A stretch of 64,000 nt of DNA from Saccharothrix violaceirubra (GTDB lineage: Bacteria > Actinomycetota > Actinomycetes > Mycobacteriales > Pseudonocardiaceae), in NCBI RefSeq assembly GCF_014203755.1, contig NZ_JACHJS010000001.1:62001-126000 (forward strand). Direction: 5' to 3'. Each line of letters starts with the position of its first letter. Position 1 is the first letter of the stretch. A program made the position numbers and the translations under genes. Positions 24,342 through 33,513 of the stretch are shown here, piece after piece. The notes under the pieces were generated by a model. The model worked only from the letters and a program-made list of their open reading frames with translations. It did not search any database and was not told the DNA's origin.

Positions 24342-25328
24342 ATGGACCATCTGGACATCGTGCGGGCCGCGGTCAGGCCGGTCAAGAAGCTGGTCGAGGG
24401 CGACTTCCTGGCCCGCCCCGGGGTCGTCGGCGTCGACATCGGGCACAAGGTCGTGCGCGGGCGGCGTACGGGACGCCTGGCGATCGTGGTGTACGTGCGG
24501 CGCAAGCGCCCTTCGGGGCACCTGACGATCCCGTCCGATGTGCTCGGTGTGCTGACCGACGTCGTGCAGGACACGTTCGTGCCGCACCACACCGTGGCCC
24601 GGCCGGAGGGCGTGAGCGGCGCCGAACGGCACGAGCTGCTCCAGGGCGGGATCGGCGTCGGGCCGTGCCGGGCCGTGCGGCTGGTGCCGCCGGACGTGCC
24701 GTCGATCGGCGACTACCTGGTGGCCGGGACCATGGGCGCGTTCGTCACGCCGAGGGACAAGCGCAGCGTGATGGGCCTGACCGCGTTCCACGTGGCCTGT
24801 GTGGACGACGCCTGGGCGATCGGCGACCCCATGGTCCACCCTTCCCGAGTGGACGGCGGCCATCCGGTGCGCGACCGGTTCGGGACTCTCGCGCGCTGCG
24901 CGCTGAGCGGCCGGGTCGACGCCGCCGCGATCCAGCTCACCACGCCGCACTGGCGGGCGGAGGTCGTGGGCGCCGGGCCGATCGACGGCCACGCCGCGGC
25001 ACACGAGCACCAGCGCGTGCGCAAACGGGGGCGCACCACCGCGCTCACCGCCGGCGAAGTCGCCTCCACCGACGCGGTGATCACGCTGGACTTCGGCCAG
25101 GGGCTGGGCGTGCGCACGTTGCGCGACCAGATCAGGGTCGAGGGCCCCTTCGGCGACCACGGCGATTCGGGCGCCGTGCTGCTCGACGACGCCAACCGCG
25201 TGGTCGGGCTCTACTGCGGCGGCAGCGCGCTGCGCGCGTTCGCCAACCCGATCGGACCGGTCCTCGACCAGCTCGACGTCAGCCTGCTCGGTGGATCCGT
25301 GCCGCCGCAGCCTGGTCACGCGGCTTGA
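24342..25328 (+). CDS. Trypsin-like (S1/S7-fold) peptidase domain protein
   Basis: A 328-residue protein resembling cytosolic trypsin-like domains of the Nal1/serine-protease-homologue type. Candidate catalytic residues are His in GLTAFHVACVDD and Ser in GDHGDSGAVLLD, followed by VVGLYCGGSALRAFANPI as in chymotrypsin-fold C-terminal barrels. An Asp between them is probably in the DAAAIQL segment. There is no signal peptide, so it acts in the cytoplasm if active. ATG at 24342 has GGGAGG upstream. Its 3' end overlaps the convergent SDR gene by 50 bp. The 166 bp before it, after murB, hold no feature that I can identify. Confidence 0.75.
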   Translation: MDHLDIVRAAVRPVKKLVEGDFLARPGVVGVDIGHKVVRGRRTGRLAIVVYVRRKRPSGHLTIPSDVLGVLTDVVQDTFVPHHTVARPEGVSGAERHELLQGGIGVGPCRAVRLVPPDVPSIGDYLVAGTMGAFVTPRDKRSVMGLTAFHVACVDDAWAIGDPMVHPSRVDGGHPVRDRFGTLARCALSGRVDAAAIQLTTPHWRAEVVGAGPIDGHAAAHEHQRVRKRGRTTALTAGEVASTDAVITLDFGQGLGVRTLRDQIRVEGPFGDHGDSGAVLLDDANRVVGLYCGGSALRAFANPIGPVLDQLDVSLLGGSVPPQPGHAA

Positions 25329-26016
25329 GGTCGATCCGGTCCAGGTTCACGTGCGAGGGCCTGGTGACGGCGAACGCGATCACGTCCGCCACGTCGTCGG
25401 CGGTCAACGGCGTCAGGCCCCGGTACACCGCGTCCGCGCGGTCCGCGTCCCCCTCGAAGCGGTTGAGCGAGAAGTCCGTTTCCACCATGCCGGGCAGCAC
25501 CTCGGTGAACCGCACCGGCTGCCCGAGCAGTTCCCCGCGCAACGTCCGGTGCAGCGCCGACTGGGCGTGCTTGGCCGAGGTGTAGCCGGAGCCGTTGTCG
25601 TACGCCTCGACGGCCGCGACCGACGTGACGGTGACGACGTGCCCGTCACCGGAGGCGATCAGGGCGGGCAGCAGACCCTTGGTGATCCGCAACGTGCCGA
25701 GCACGTTGGTCTCCCACATCCACCGCCAGTTGTCCTCGTCGGCCTGGTCGACGCGTTCGAGTCCGCGCGCGCCGCCCGCGTTGTTCACGAGCACGCGCAC
25801 CTGGTCCGGCACGGCCGCGAGGAACGCGGCGACGGAGTCCGCGTCGGTGACGTCGAGCGCCAGCGCGGTACCCCCGATCTCGTCCGCGATAGCCTCGAGG
25901 AGGTCCAGCCGACGGGCGCCGAGCACCACGTGGAAGCCCTCCGCCGCGAGCCGGCGGGCGGTGGCCTCGCCGATGCCCGCGCTCGCTCCGGTCACGATCG
26001 CGACAGGTCGGTTCAC
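25279..26016 (-). CDS. Short-chain dehydrogenase/reductase
   Basis: A 245-residue classical SDR. The cofactor site is IVTGASAGIGEATA, NNAG appears in VLVNNAGGARG, and the catalytic triad is Ser in VTVTSVAAVEA with YTSAKHAQ (YxxxK). The segment LGARRLDLLEAI after strand 2 carries Arg residues that favour NADP(H). It occupies the place of Rv0484c in the mycobacterial gene order. The substrate is unknown. GTG at 26016 has TAGGAT seven bases upstream on the minus strand (26029-26024), again indicating a leaderless message. The 3' end overlaps the trypsin-like gene. Confidence 0.92.
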   Translation of the reverse strand: MNRPVAIVTGASAGIGEATARRLAAEGFHVVLGARRLDLLEAIADEIGGTALALDVTDADSVAAFLAAVPDQVRVLVNNAGGARGLERVDQADEDNWRWMWETNVLGTLRITKGLLPALIASGDGHVVTVTSVAAVEAYDNGSGYTSAKHAQSALHRTLRGELLGQPVRFTEVLPGMVETDFSLNRFEGDADRADAVYRGLTPLTADDVADVIAFAVTRPSHVNLDRIDLKPRDQAAAARIHRAG

Positions 26017-26098
26017 ACCGGCGATCCTAGGGTTGTGACGGGTATCACCCGCACCGCGAGGTCCGGTGGCACGTCCTTTGCGGCAGGAGGTCGAAATC

Positions 26099-27244
26099 GT
26101 GCTCAGGAAGTTGACGGCGCTGCTCCTCGGCGGTGCCCTGCTGGTCGGTTGCTCGTCCGGGACCGAGCAGGGGACGCCGAAGTCCGAGGGCAAGGACGCC
26201 GCACCGGTGGCCAAGTTCGTCGCGGAACCCGCGTCCGGCGCCGCGGACGTGCCCGTGACCACACCGGTGAAGGTGACGGTCTCCGACGGCACGATCGACC
26301 AGGTCACGCTGACCAACCCCGAGGGCGCGGCGGTGGCGGGCAAGCTGGCCGACGACAAGAAGTCGTGGCAGACCACCGAACCCCTCGGCTTCGGCAAGGC
26401 GTACACGTACGCGGGCAAGGCCACCGGCACCGACGGCAAGTCCGTCGAGCTGACCGGGTCGTTCACGACCTCCACCCCGACGAGCCAGGTCCGCGCCACC
26501 CTGTTCCCCGGCGACGACCAGCAGGTCGGCGTCGCCGTGCCGATCATGGTCAAACTCGACCAGGAGCCCGCGGACCGGGCGACCGTGGAGAAGGCGCTGA
26601 TCGTCACCAACTCGGCCGGGATCAAGGGCAGCTGGGCGTGGCTGAGCGGTACCGAGGTCCACTACCGGCCGGAGAAGTACTGGCCCGCCGACACCAAGAT
26701 CCACGTCGAGGCGAAGCTGTACGGCGTCGACTACGGCAACGGCGCGGTCGGCCGCGCGGACGTGACCAGCGACTTCACCATCGGCCGCAACCAGGTCGTC
26801 AAGATCGACACCCCGACGCACCAGCTCGTCGTGCAGCGCGACGGCCAGACCGTGGCCACCTACCCGGCGTCGTTCGGCAAGGACGACGACGCGGAGCTGA
26901 CCACGCCCAACGGCACGTTCGTGGTCATGCAGAAGGACCCGCAGTTCAGCTTCGACAACCCGCGTTACGGCTACACCAACGTGCTCAAGAAGTGGGCCGT
27001 CCGGTTCTCCAACCACGGCGAGTTCATCCACGAGAACAACGACAACGCGGCCAACATCGGCAAGGTCAACTCGTCCCACGGGTGCGCCAACCTGCTCGAA
27101 GCCGACGCCAAGGCGTACTACGACAGCGCGCTGGTCGGCGACCCGGTCGAGGTCACCGGCTCGATCACCACGCTGCCCGCCCAGTTCGACTGGTACGACT
27201 GGCAGATCCCGTGGTCCCAGTGGGTGACGATGTCGGCCCTGTAA
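26099..27244 (+). CDS. L,D-transpeptidase lipoprotein (LprQ/LdtMt-like)
   Basis: A 381-residue secreted enzyme that forms 3-3 cross-links in peptidoglycan. The N-terminus VLRKLTALLLGGALLVGC has a lipobox L-V-G-C, so it is a lipoprotein. One or two Ig-like domains follow (about 35-235). The C-terminal YkuD domain has the catalytic site in VNSSHGCANLLEAD (HGC with Cys nucleophile) preceded by the conserved HGEFIHEN histidine. GTG at 26099 is preferred over the longer start because GGAGG lies eight bases upstream and gives a proper signal peptide. It occupies the position of Rv0483 (lprQ) in mycobacteria. Confidence 0.93.
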   Translation: MLRKLTALLLGGALLVGCSSGTEQGTPKSEGKDAAPVAKFVAEPASGAADVPVTTPVKVTVSDGTIDQVTLTNPEGAAVAGKLADDKKSWQTTEPLGFGKAYTYAGKATGTDGKSVELTGSFTTSTPTSQVRATLFPGDDQQVGVAVPIMVKLDQEPADRATVEKALIVTNSAGIKGSWAWLSGTEVHYRPEKYWPADTKIHVEAKLYGVDYGNGAVGRADVTSDFTIGRNQVVKIDTPTHQLVVQRDGQTVATYPASFGKDDDAELTTPNGTFVVMQKDPQFSFDNPRYGYTNVLKKWAVRFSNHGEFIHENNDNAANIGKVNSSHGCANLLEADAKAYYDSALVGDPVEVTGSITTLPAQFDWYDWQIPWSQWVTMSAL

Positions 27245-27354
27245 CACGTCCGACGTTGTGACGTTCGCGGTTATCGGACGTTCACGGGAAGGTACGTGCG
27301 GGTAGGGCTGTTGAGTGACGGCGTGAACACCACTCACGTCGCCGGGGTCCACCG

Positions 27355-28608
27355 GTGAAGCGCGTCGCGATCCTGTCGGTGCACACGTCGCCGCTGGAGC
27401 AGCCCGGCACCGGTGACGCGGGCGGCATGAACGTGTACATCGTGCAGACCGCGACCCGGATGGCGCGGCTCGGCGTCCAAGTGGAGATCTTCACCCGGGC
27501 CACGTCGTCGGACCTGCCACCGGTCGCGGAACTCGCGCCGGGCGTGAAGGTGCGCCACGTCGTGGCCGGGCCGTTCGAAGGCCTGGACAAGAACGAGCTG
27601 CCCGGCCAGCTCTGCGCGTTCACGGCCGGCGTGCTGCGGGCCGAGGCCCGGCACGAACCCGGCTACTACGACGTCGTGCACTCGCACTACTGGCTGTCCG
27701 GCCAGGTCGGGTGGCTCGCGCGAGAGCGCTGGGCCGTGCCGCTCGTGCACACCGCGCACACCCTGGCCAAGGTCAAGAACCAGGCGCTGGCCGCGTGCGA
27801 CGCGCCCGAACCCCGGACCAGGGTGATCGGCGAGGAGCAGGTCGTCGCCGAGGCGGACCGGCTCGTCGCCAACACCGACGTGGAGGCCGCCGAGCTGGTC
27901 GACCTGTACACGGCCGACCCGGCGAAGGTGCTGGTCGTGCCGCCGGGCGTCGACCTGGAGCGGTTCGTGCCCGGCGACCGGGCCGCCGACCGGGCCGCGC
28001 TGGGGCTGCCCGCCGACGCCGTCGTGCTCACGTTCGTGGGCCGCATCCAGCCGTTGAAGTCGCCCGACATGCTGATCCGGGCCGCCGCCGAGATGGTGGT
28101 GCGCGACCCGGGCCTGCGGTCGCGGCTGGTCGTGCTCGTCGTGGGCGGGCCGTCCGGTACGGGCATGAAGATGCTCGACGAGCTGCGCGATCTCGCCGCC
28201 GGCCTGGGCGTCGCGGACCTCGTGCGGTTCATGCCCCCGCAGAGCGGTGCGGCGCTCGCCCGGGTGTTCAGGGCGTCGGACGTGGTGGGCGTGCCCAGCC
28301 ACAACGAGTCGTTCGGGCTCGTGGCGCTGGAGGCGCAGGCGTGCGGCACGCCCGTCGTGGCGTCGGCCGTCGGCGGCCTGCCCGTGGCCGTGCGGGACGG
28401 GGTGTCCGGCGCACTGGTCGCCGGGCACGAACCCACCGCGTGGGCGCGTGCGCTCGAAGCGATCGCGTTGAACCCCGCCTACCGTGGTGAACTGGCGGGC
28501 AACGCCGTCGAGCACGCGCACCGGTTCTCGTGGGAACGCACCACGCGGTCCCTGCTCGACGGCTACGAGCAGGCCCGTGACACGTTCCGCGAGGAGGTGT
28601 TCGCTTGA
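27355..28608 (+). CDS. mshA: D-inositol-3-phosphate glycosyltransferase MshA (mycothiol synthesis)
   Basis: A 417-residue GT-B glycosyltransferase that joins UDP-GlcNAc to inositol 3-phosphate, the first step of mycothiol synthesis. The N-terminal domain has [20 protein letters not shown], the loop typical of MshA, and [13 protein letters not shown]. The C-terminal domain has [15 protein letters not shown] and the nucleotide-binding [23 protein letters not shown] at 27355 starts the protein. Its stop overlaps the TTG start of the YbjN gene. It is a diagnostic actinobacterial gene and fits the MDMPI-type protein at 21031. Confidence 0.95.
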   Translation: MKRVAILSVHTSPLEQPGTGDAGGMNVYIVQTATRMARLGVQVEIFTRATSSDLPPVAELAPGVKVRHVVAGPFEGLDKNELPGQLCAFTAGVLRAEARHEPGYYDVVHSHYWLSGQVGWLARERWAVPLVHTAHTLAKVKNQALAACDAPEPRTRVIGEEQVVAEADRLVANTDVEAAELVDLYTADPAKVLVVPPGVDLERFVPGDRAADRAALGLPADAVVLTFVGRIQPLKSPDMLIRAAAEMVVRDPGLRSRLVVLVVGGPSGTGMKMLDELRDLAAGLGVADLVRFMPPQSGAALARVFRASDVVGVPSHNESFGLVALEAQACGTPVVASAVGGLPVAVRDGVSGALVAGHEPTAWARALEAIALNPAYRGELAGNAVEHAHRFSWERTTRSLLDGYEQARDTFREEVFA

Positions 28609-29084
28609 CCGTCTCCGTGATCAGGTCGGCGTTGGACGAACGCGGACTGGACTACGAGGAGCCCGAACCCGGGCGGTTCTTCGTGACCCTGCCCGGCACG
28701 CACAAGCAGCGGACCAACTGCTGGCTGGTGGTCGGGCGGCACGCCCTGCTCGTGGAGGCGTTCGTGTGCCGCCGGCCCGACGAGGCGTTCGAGGACGTGT
28801 ACCGGTTCCTGTTGCGGCGCAACGCGAAGCTGTACGGCGTGCACTACACGATCGACCAGGCCGGCGACATCCACCTGATCGGCCGAATCGGGCTGCACGC
28901 CGTGACACCCGACGAACTCGACCGCGTGCTCGGGCAGGTGCTGGAGGCGGCGGACGGCGACTTCGACACGTTGCTGGAGATCGGCTTCGCGGGCGCGATC
29001 CGGCGCGAGTGGGCCTGGCGGGTGTCGCGCGGCGAGTCGGTGGCCAACCTCCAGGCGTTCCGGCACCTGGTGACTGAATCGTGA
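28605..29084 (+). CDS. YbjN domain-containing protein
   Basis: A 159-residue cytosolic protein with the YbjN fold: [20 protein letters not shown] at the start, [20 protein letters not shown] and [20 protein letters not shown] in the middle. YbjN proteins resemble type III secretion chaperones; their role in actinobacteria is not known. The TTG at 28605 overlaps the mshA TGA (TTGA) and gives translational coupling. The same mshA-YbjN pair occurs in M. tuberculosis (Rv0486-Rv0487). Confidence 0.9.
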   Translation: MTVSVIRSALDERGLDYEEPEPGRFFVTLPGTHKQRTNCWLVVGRHALLVEAFVCRRPDEAFEDVYRFLLRRNAKLYGVHYTIDQAGDIHLIGRIGLHAVTPDELDRVLGQVLEAADGDFDTLLEIGFAGAIRREWAWRVSRGESVANLQAFRHLVTES

Positions 29085-29153
29085 TCACACGCTGAGCAAC
29101 TGCTCTTCGGTGCTCCTCCGTCCAACGAGTGAACTCGGAACTCGGGAGGGGCA

Positions 29154-30026
29154 ATGCGAAGACTGGTCGCGGCGGGGTTCTTGGTCATGGCGACACTGGT
29201 CGCGGGGTGCTCGACGGACCTCCAGTCGGCGTCCGCCCCGGCCGTGGACGCGGCGTCACCGCCCGAACCGAATGCCGGCCAGGCCAAGGGGGAGGGCCAA
29301 CCGGAACCGGCGCAGCAGCCCGCGGAACGGCAGGTCGTGCGCACCGCGGAGATCGACCTGCGCACGTCCGACGTGCCCGGGACCCTCGGCCGGGTCAAGG
29401 AGGTCGCCACCCGGTCCGAGGGGTTCGTGGCCACCGAGACCTCCCGTGAGTCGTCCGGGTCGCTCACCCTGCGCGTGCCCGCGGCCAAACTGGACGCGGT
29501 GCTCAAGGCGTTCGGCGACCTGCCCGACGTGAAGGTCGGCCGGCGCGAGGTCCGGTCCGAGGACGTGACCGGGCAGTTGATCGACGTGGACACCCGCACC
29601 GCGAACCAGCGGGCCAGCGTCGAGCGGCTGCGGGCGTTGCTCGACCGGGCCGGCACGACCGCCGAGATCGCCCAGATCGAGGGCGAACTGACCCGGCGGC
29701 AGACCGACCTTGAGTCGTCCTTGCGGCGGCAGGAGGCGTTGCGCGACCAGGTCGCGCTGTCGACCGTGCAGGTGGGCGTGACGAGGTCGGACTCGTCTGT
29801 CCCGGTCGCGGAGGAGGACGCGGGCTTCCTGGACGGACTGGCCGGCGGCTGGGGCGCGTTGCGCGACACCGTGGCGTGGCTGCTGATGGCGTTGGGCGCG
29901 GCACTGCCGTGGCTGGCCGCGCTCGGCATCGTCCTGTTCCTGGGCGCCCGGATCCGGCGTTGGTGGCGCAACCTCGGGCAGACGCCCGCACCGGCCGGTG
30001 CGGTGGTGGAGACCGAGGAGAAGTGA
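29154..30026 (+). CDS. DUF4349 domain lipoprotein
   Basis: A 290-residue membrane-anchored lipoprotein. The signal peptide ends FLVMATLVAGCSTD with lipobox V-A-G-C. The DUF4349 domain follows: RQVVRTAEIDLRTSDVPGTL, GFVATETSRESSGSLTLRVP, and a long coiled coil from about 150 to 205 (RTANQRASVERLRALLDRA and the segments after it). A C-terminal membrane segment (WLAALGIVLFLGARIRRWW) anchors it a second time. The function of the family is unknown. ATG at 29154 has GGGAGGGG upstream. A strong terminator follows. Confidence 0.9.
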   Translation: MRRLVAAGFLVMATLVAGCSTDLQSASAPAVDAASPPEPNAGQAKGEGQPEPAQQPAERQVVRTAEIDLRTSDVPGTLGRVKEVATRSEGFVATETSRESSGSLTLRVPAAKLDAVLKAFGDLPDVKVGRREVRSEDVTGQLIDVDTRTANQRASVERLRALLDRAGTTAEIAQIEGELTRRQTDLESSLRRQEALRDQVALSTVQVGVTRSDSSVPVAEEDAGFLDGLAGGWGALRDTVAWLLMALGAALPWLAALGIVLFLGARIRRWWRNLGQTPAPAGAVVETEEK

Positions 30027-30028
30027 GG

Positions 30029-30078
30029 CGCGGGGCGGCTTGGGAGAGAGGGGGAGTCAATGCTCAAGCCGCCCCGCG
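30029..30078 (+). terminator. Intrinsic terminator behind the DUF4349 gene
   Basis: Two perfect 14-base arms, CGCGGGGCGGCTTG at 30029-30042 and its complement at 30065-30078, enclose a 22-nt loop and are followed by TCGGTTTT. The T-run behind the stem is rare in this window and makes this the clearest rho-independent terminator seen. Confidence 0.8.
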
Positions 30079-30386
30079 TCGGTTTTCCCGCCTCTTGGGG
30101 ACGCGGGCGGGGGGAGCCCGGCATCCGGAGCGGGCCCGCGGTTCGACGGGGGGATTGCGACCGCGGGACATGCCCGCCGGGACGTGTGGAGTGCGTGGGA
30201 GCCGACCCGACGAGCCCTGTCAACTTGGCAGATCGCCGCCGATTACCACAAGGTTTTGCGCTACTCCATTCGTGTGCACTTGGTGATTGGTGGTAACGCC
30301 GAGGTCGCGACGCGCGAACGGCTTGACCACGGTTGCCGGCGGCACCACGATGACCGGATCGCCGCCGCCGGATAGTGAGGCCACGT
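30079..30386. other. Intergenic region without recognisable gene
   Basis: About 300 bp between the DUF4349 terminator and the acyl-CoA ligase. Base composition drops in the middle (30230-30300), where a promoter for the ligase would be expected, but I see no convincing -35/-10 pair, conserved operator or RNA gene. Short reading frames here have no similarity that I recognise. Confidence 0.5.
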
Positions 30387-31883
30387 ATGGTCTTCCGCAG
30401 TCCGTTCCCCGATGTCGCCGTACCGGACGTCACCCTCCACGACTTCCTGTTCCGCGACCGCACTTCGACCCGGGTCGCCCTGGTCGACGGAGTGGGCGGG
30501 CGGTCCCTCACCTACGCGGAGTTGGCCGAGGCGGTCGAGCGGCTCGCTTTCCTGCTCGTGTCGCGGGGAATCGGACGCGGTGACGTGGTGGGCATTCTTG
30601 CGCCGAACGACCCGTATTACGCGGTGGTGTTCCACGGCATTCTGCGGGCCGGTGCCACCGCGACCACGATCAACACCCTGTACACGGACGCGGACGTCGC
30701 TTTCCAATTGCGTGACGCGGGCGTGAAACTCCTTTTCTCGGCGCGTCCGGTGGATTTCCCGGACACGATCCCGTTCTCGGACCTGCCGGAACTCCTGATG
30801 CCCGGTGCCGCGCCGGAGGTCCCGGTGTCGCCCGACGACGTGGCCGTGCTGCCGTACTCGTCGGGCACCACGGGCCGGGCCAAGGGCGTGATGCTGACCC
30901 ACCGGAACCTGGTGGCGAACATCGTGCAGTGCGGGCCGTTGTTGAAGGTGGAGTCCGACAGCCGGATCCTGGCCGTGCTGCCGTTCTTCCACATCTACGG
31001 CATGCAGGTGCTGATGAACCTCGGCCTGCACATGGGTGCGACCGTCGTGACGCTGCCGAAGTTCGACCTGGCGGAATTCCTGCGCGTGATCCAGGACCAC
31101 CGGACCGACCGCGTGTACATCGCGCCGCCGGTGGCCGTGGCGTTGGCCAAACACCCACTGGTCGACCAGTACGACCTGTCGGCCGTCGACACGGTGTTCT
31201 CGGGCGCGGCACCGTTGGACGTCGAACTGGCCGAAGCCGTGGCCCGACGCCTGGACTGCCACGTGCGGCAGGGCTACGGGATGACGGAAATGAGCCCGGT
31301 GAGCCACGCCATCCCGGACGGGCGCGACGACATCCCGGTGGGGACGGTCGGGTTCATCGCACCGAACATGGAATGCCGCTTCGTCGACCCGGCCTCCGGC
31401 GCGGATGTCGGCGTCGGGGAACGCGGCGAACTCTGGTGCCGCGGCCCGAACGTGATGAAGGGGTATCTGAACGACCCGGAGGCCACGGCCGTGACCCTGG
31501 ACTCCGAGGGTTGGCTGCACACGGGTGATGTGGCGGTGATCGACTCCGCGGGTGCGGTGACCATCGTCGACCGCGTGAAAGAGTTGATCAAGTACAAGGG
31601 CTACCAGGTCCCGCCGGCGGAACTGGAGGCTCTGTTGCTGACCCATCCGGCGGTCGTGGACGCGGCGGTCGTCGGCGTGCAGGTGGCCGACGTCGGCGAG
31701 GTGCCGAAGGCTTTCGTGGTGCGGGCGGACAATTCCTTGACGGAGGCCGACGTGATCGCCTTCGTGGCCGAGCACGTTGCCCCGTACAAGAAGGTCCGTC
31801 AGGTCGAGTTCATTTCCGCGATCCCGAAGTCCGCGTCCGGGAAGATCCTGCGGAAGGACCTCCGGGGTCGGGACGTCGTCTGA
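30387..31883 (+). CDS. AMP-dependent acyl/aryl-CoA ligase (4-coumarate-CoA ligase-like)
   Basis: A 498-residue adenylate-forming enzyme. Motif A3 is VLPYSSGTTGRAKGVMLTH, A5 is GYGMTEMSPVSH, A7 is LHTGDVAVID, A8 is VDRVKELIKYKGYQVPPAEL and the catalytic lysine of A10 lies in IPKSASGKILRK. The motif spacing resembles 4-coumarate:CoA ligase and related plant-type enzymes. The acid substrate is unknown. ATG at 30387 was chosen over the GTG twelve bases upstream. It stands alone at the left edge of the accessory segment, convergent with the toxin-antitoxin pair. Confidence 0.92.
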   Translation: MVFRSPFPDVAVPDVTLHDFLFRDRTSTRVALVDGVGGRSLTYAELAEAVERLAFLLVSRGIGRGDVVGILAPNDPYYAVVFHGILRAGATATTINTLYTDADVAFQLRDAGVKLLFSARPVDFPDTIPFSDLPELLMPGAAPEVPVSPDDVAVLPYSSGTTGRAKGVMLTHRNLVANIVQCGPLLKVESDSRILAVLPFFHIYGMQVLMNLGLHMGATVVTLPKFDLAEFLRVIQDHRTDRVYIAPPVAVALAKHPLVDQYDLSAVDTVFSGAAPLDVELAEAVARRLDCHVRQGYGMTEMSPVSHAIPDGRDDIPVGTVGFIAPNMECRFVDPASGADVGVGERGELWCRGPNVMKGYLNDPEATAVTLDSEGWLHTGDVAVIDSAGAVTIVDRVKELIKYKGYQVPPAELEALLLTHPAVVDAAVVGVQVADVGEVPKAFVVRADNSLTEADVIAFVAEHVAPYKKVRQVEFISAIPKSASGKILRKDLRGRDVV

Positions 31884-31913
31884 CCCGCTGCCGGCGTCCA
31901 GCCCGGGACGAGT

Positions 31914-32300
31914 TCAGGGCCAGGTGCGTCGGATTCCGTCGGAACCCACCGCGTAGGCCGCCGGTCCGCCACGGTGGGCCGCGCGGTAGATGCGCTGCTG
32001 CGCATCGTGGAAACGTCGGACCATCTCGGCGCGGACCAGCCGTTGGTTGTCGAGGTAGAAAAGCACGGCCGCGTGGACCTCCAGAGGTGCACGTTCGGCC
32101 TCGCGTCCTTTGATACGGCCGTCCTTGCACAACGGACTCCAGCCGTGCTCAAGTCCGTAGGCGAGCCAGACCTCGTCGCTGATGTGCTGGGCGTCGTTCG
32201 GAAAGTGCTCTGCGGCGCGGTGGACCATCCAGCCCAATGCGGTCAGACTTTCCGCGACGCCACGTCCCAAGCCCCGGTCGAGGAAGAACTCAGGCCGCAT
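31914..32300 (-). CDS. VapC45-type PIN-like toxin
   Basis: A 128-residue protein with the PIN-like pattern of VapC45: FFLDRGLGRGVAESLTALGW at the start (first acidic residue D8), DEVWLAYGLEHGWSPLCKDG in the middle (further acidic residues), RIKGREAE and FYLDNQRLVRAEMVRRF in the last half. PIN toxins are Mg-dependent RNases that cut specific RNAs. The ATG at 32300 lies inside the 3' end of the antitoxin gene, an 11-nt overlap typical of such pairs. The gene converges with the CoA ligase. A fragment or unrelated PIN-like protein is less likely given its partner. Confidence 0.78.
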   Translation of the reverse strand: MRPEFFLDRGLGRGVAESLTALGWMVHRAAEHFPNDAQHISDEVWLAYGLEHGWSPLCKDGRIKGREAERAPLEVHAAVLFYLDNQRLVRAEMVRRFHDAQQRIYRAAHRGGPAAYAVGSDGIRRTWP

Positions 32301-32940
32301 TGGCGACCCGGCAGATGGACTCCACCTGCTCTCGTGTCATGTCGTACTCGTACGCGACGTCGTCCAAGCTCTCACCGGCTCGCCAGAGGTCGACCACCGC
32401 GTGGACGGGCACCTTGGTGGACTCCACCACCGGTGTGCCCCAGCCGAACTGGGGGTCGATGATCACCGGCGCGACATCGGGGTACTGGCGCAGTCGGAGT
32501 CGAGCGGGGAAATCATCCCCGTTCTCCCAGGTGATGAACTTCAGGTAGTCGTCGATCACTTCTCGTATCGGGCGTTGCCCGTCCCCCGCCCGTGCGAGCT
32601 GATCGTCGGCGTAGTGGATGAAAATGTCGATGCCGTCGGTCGCTATACGTCTCGTGGCAAGGCCGTACGGTGTGCCGAATTCCCTGCGGACCGCGGCGGC
32701 GGTATCCCGGATCTTGGCTTTGGTGAGGCCGAGTGCGCGAAGCGAGCGGAGGACGTACGCTTCGACGACGGCGACGAATGGAACTGACGGCCGCCCGCGT
32801 TTCGCCTCGTTCACCTGATGGACGAGTGGAGACCCATTGGCCTGCTCGTGCAGCCAGTAGTACATGGTCGTGTGAGGGATCTGGAGATGCCGTGCGGCTT
32901 CTTTGGGGGTCATCAGCGGGTCGGTGAACCTGTCGACCAT
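32290..32940 (-). CDS. VapB45-type antitoxin with HTH and DUF433 domain
   Basis: A 216-residue protein resembling mycobacterial VapB45 (Rv2018). The N-terminus has a MerR/excisionase-like HTH (LMTPKEAARHLQIPHTTMYYWL). A middle domain follows (PSVPFVAVVEAYVLRSLRAL and AKIRDTAAAVRREFG). The C-terminal DUF433 part, GWGTPVVESTKVPVHAVVDL then DDVAYEYDMTREQVESICR, is a second HTH that in this family binds and neutralises the toxin. ATG at 32940 has GGAGG upstream. The toxin start is embedded in its last codons. Autoregulation through its HTH is expected from the family. Confidence 0.8.
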   Translation of the reverse strand: MVDRFTDPLMTPKEAARHLQIPHTTMYYWLHEQANGSPLVHQVNEAKRGRPSVPFVAVVEAYVLRSLRALGLTKAKIRDTAAAVRREFGTPYGLATRRIATDGIDIFIHYADDQLARAGDGQRPIREVIDDYLKFITWENGDDFPARLRLRQYPDVAPVIIDPQFGWGTPVVESTKVPVHAVVDLWRAGESLDDVAYEYDMTREQVESICRVANAA

Positions 32941-33038
32941 GCGTCCTCCCTGTTCCCGTCCACGATCCCACATGCTTTCCGGTCGGAACAGTAGCCCATT
33001 CGACACGAGTTGCCCTCGACGCGCGCCGAGGAGATGTG

Positions 33039-33368
33039 TCACCACCAGGCGGATCCTTCTTCGGGGTGGTCGAAGCCGTCGATGTCGCTCAGTCGTTCGT
33101 TGACGGCGGGCAGCCAGACCACGGTGGCCGTGAGGTGCTCCTCGGGTGCCGTGAAGGCGCGGGTGATGCTTTCGGTGTCGCGGAGACTCAGGTGCAGGCT
33201 GCCCTCGGTGGAGACGGCTTCGACGTGGCCCGGGAACGCCATGCCCCAGGCGGCGATCCGGCCGTCGGCGTGGTCGCCGTAGATCTGCACTACCGCGAAC
33301 AGCCGGGGTGCGGTGTCGCGGACCATTCCGTCGACCACTTCGGCGAACCGTTCCTTGATGTCGCTCAT
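33039..33368 (-). CDS. Hypothetical protein
   Basis: A 109-residue protein starting MSDIKERFAEVVDGMVRDTA. It has a predicted helix, then alternating strands (LFAVVQIYGDHADGRIAAWG, HLTATVVWLP) and an acidic end. There is no signal peptide, membrane segment or metal motif. I do not recognise a family; the shape would fit a small alpha+beta partner or immunity protein, but that is only a guess. The ATG at 33368 begins the compact domain; GTG or ATG codons further upstream to 33431 would add a charged extension. It lies upstream of and divergent from the HTH/TPR regulator. Confidence 0.6.
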   Translation of the reverse strand: MSDIKERFAEVVDGMVRDTAPRLFAVVQIYGDHADGRIAAWGMAFPGHVEAVSTEGSLHLSLRDTESITRAFTAPEEHLTATVVWLPAVNERLSDIDGFDHPEEGSAWW

Positions 33369-33513
33369 GCGCAACGCCTTTCCGTTGTCGTTTCGCCGGT
33401 CAATCTGTTCGTCGGGATCGACGGTGTCCATACCGGTCGGCGATGGGGTATCGGGTTCGCCGTTATTGGTGGTGCTGCGGCTACACTCTGTTCAAGGCTC
33501 GGAAAGGTCGACT

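Noticed and set aside
32290..32940. HTH protein at 32290-32940 as a possible regulator of the array
   Set aside because: The DUF433-type C-terminus and overlapping PIN-like gene fit a VapB45 antitoxin better.
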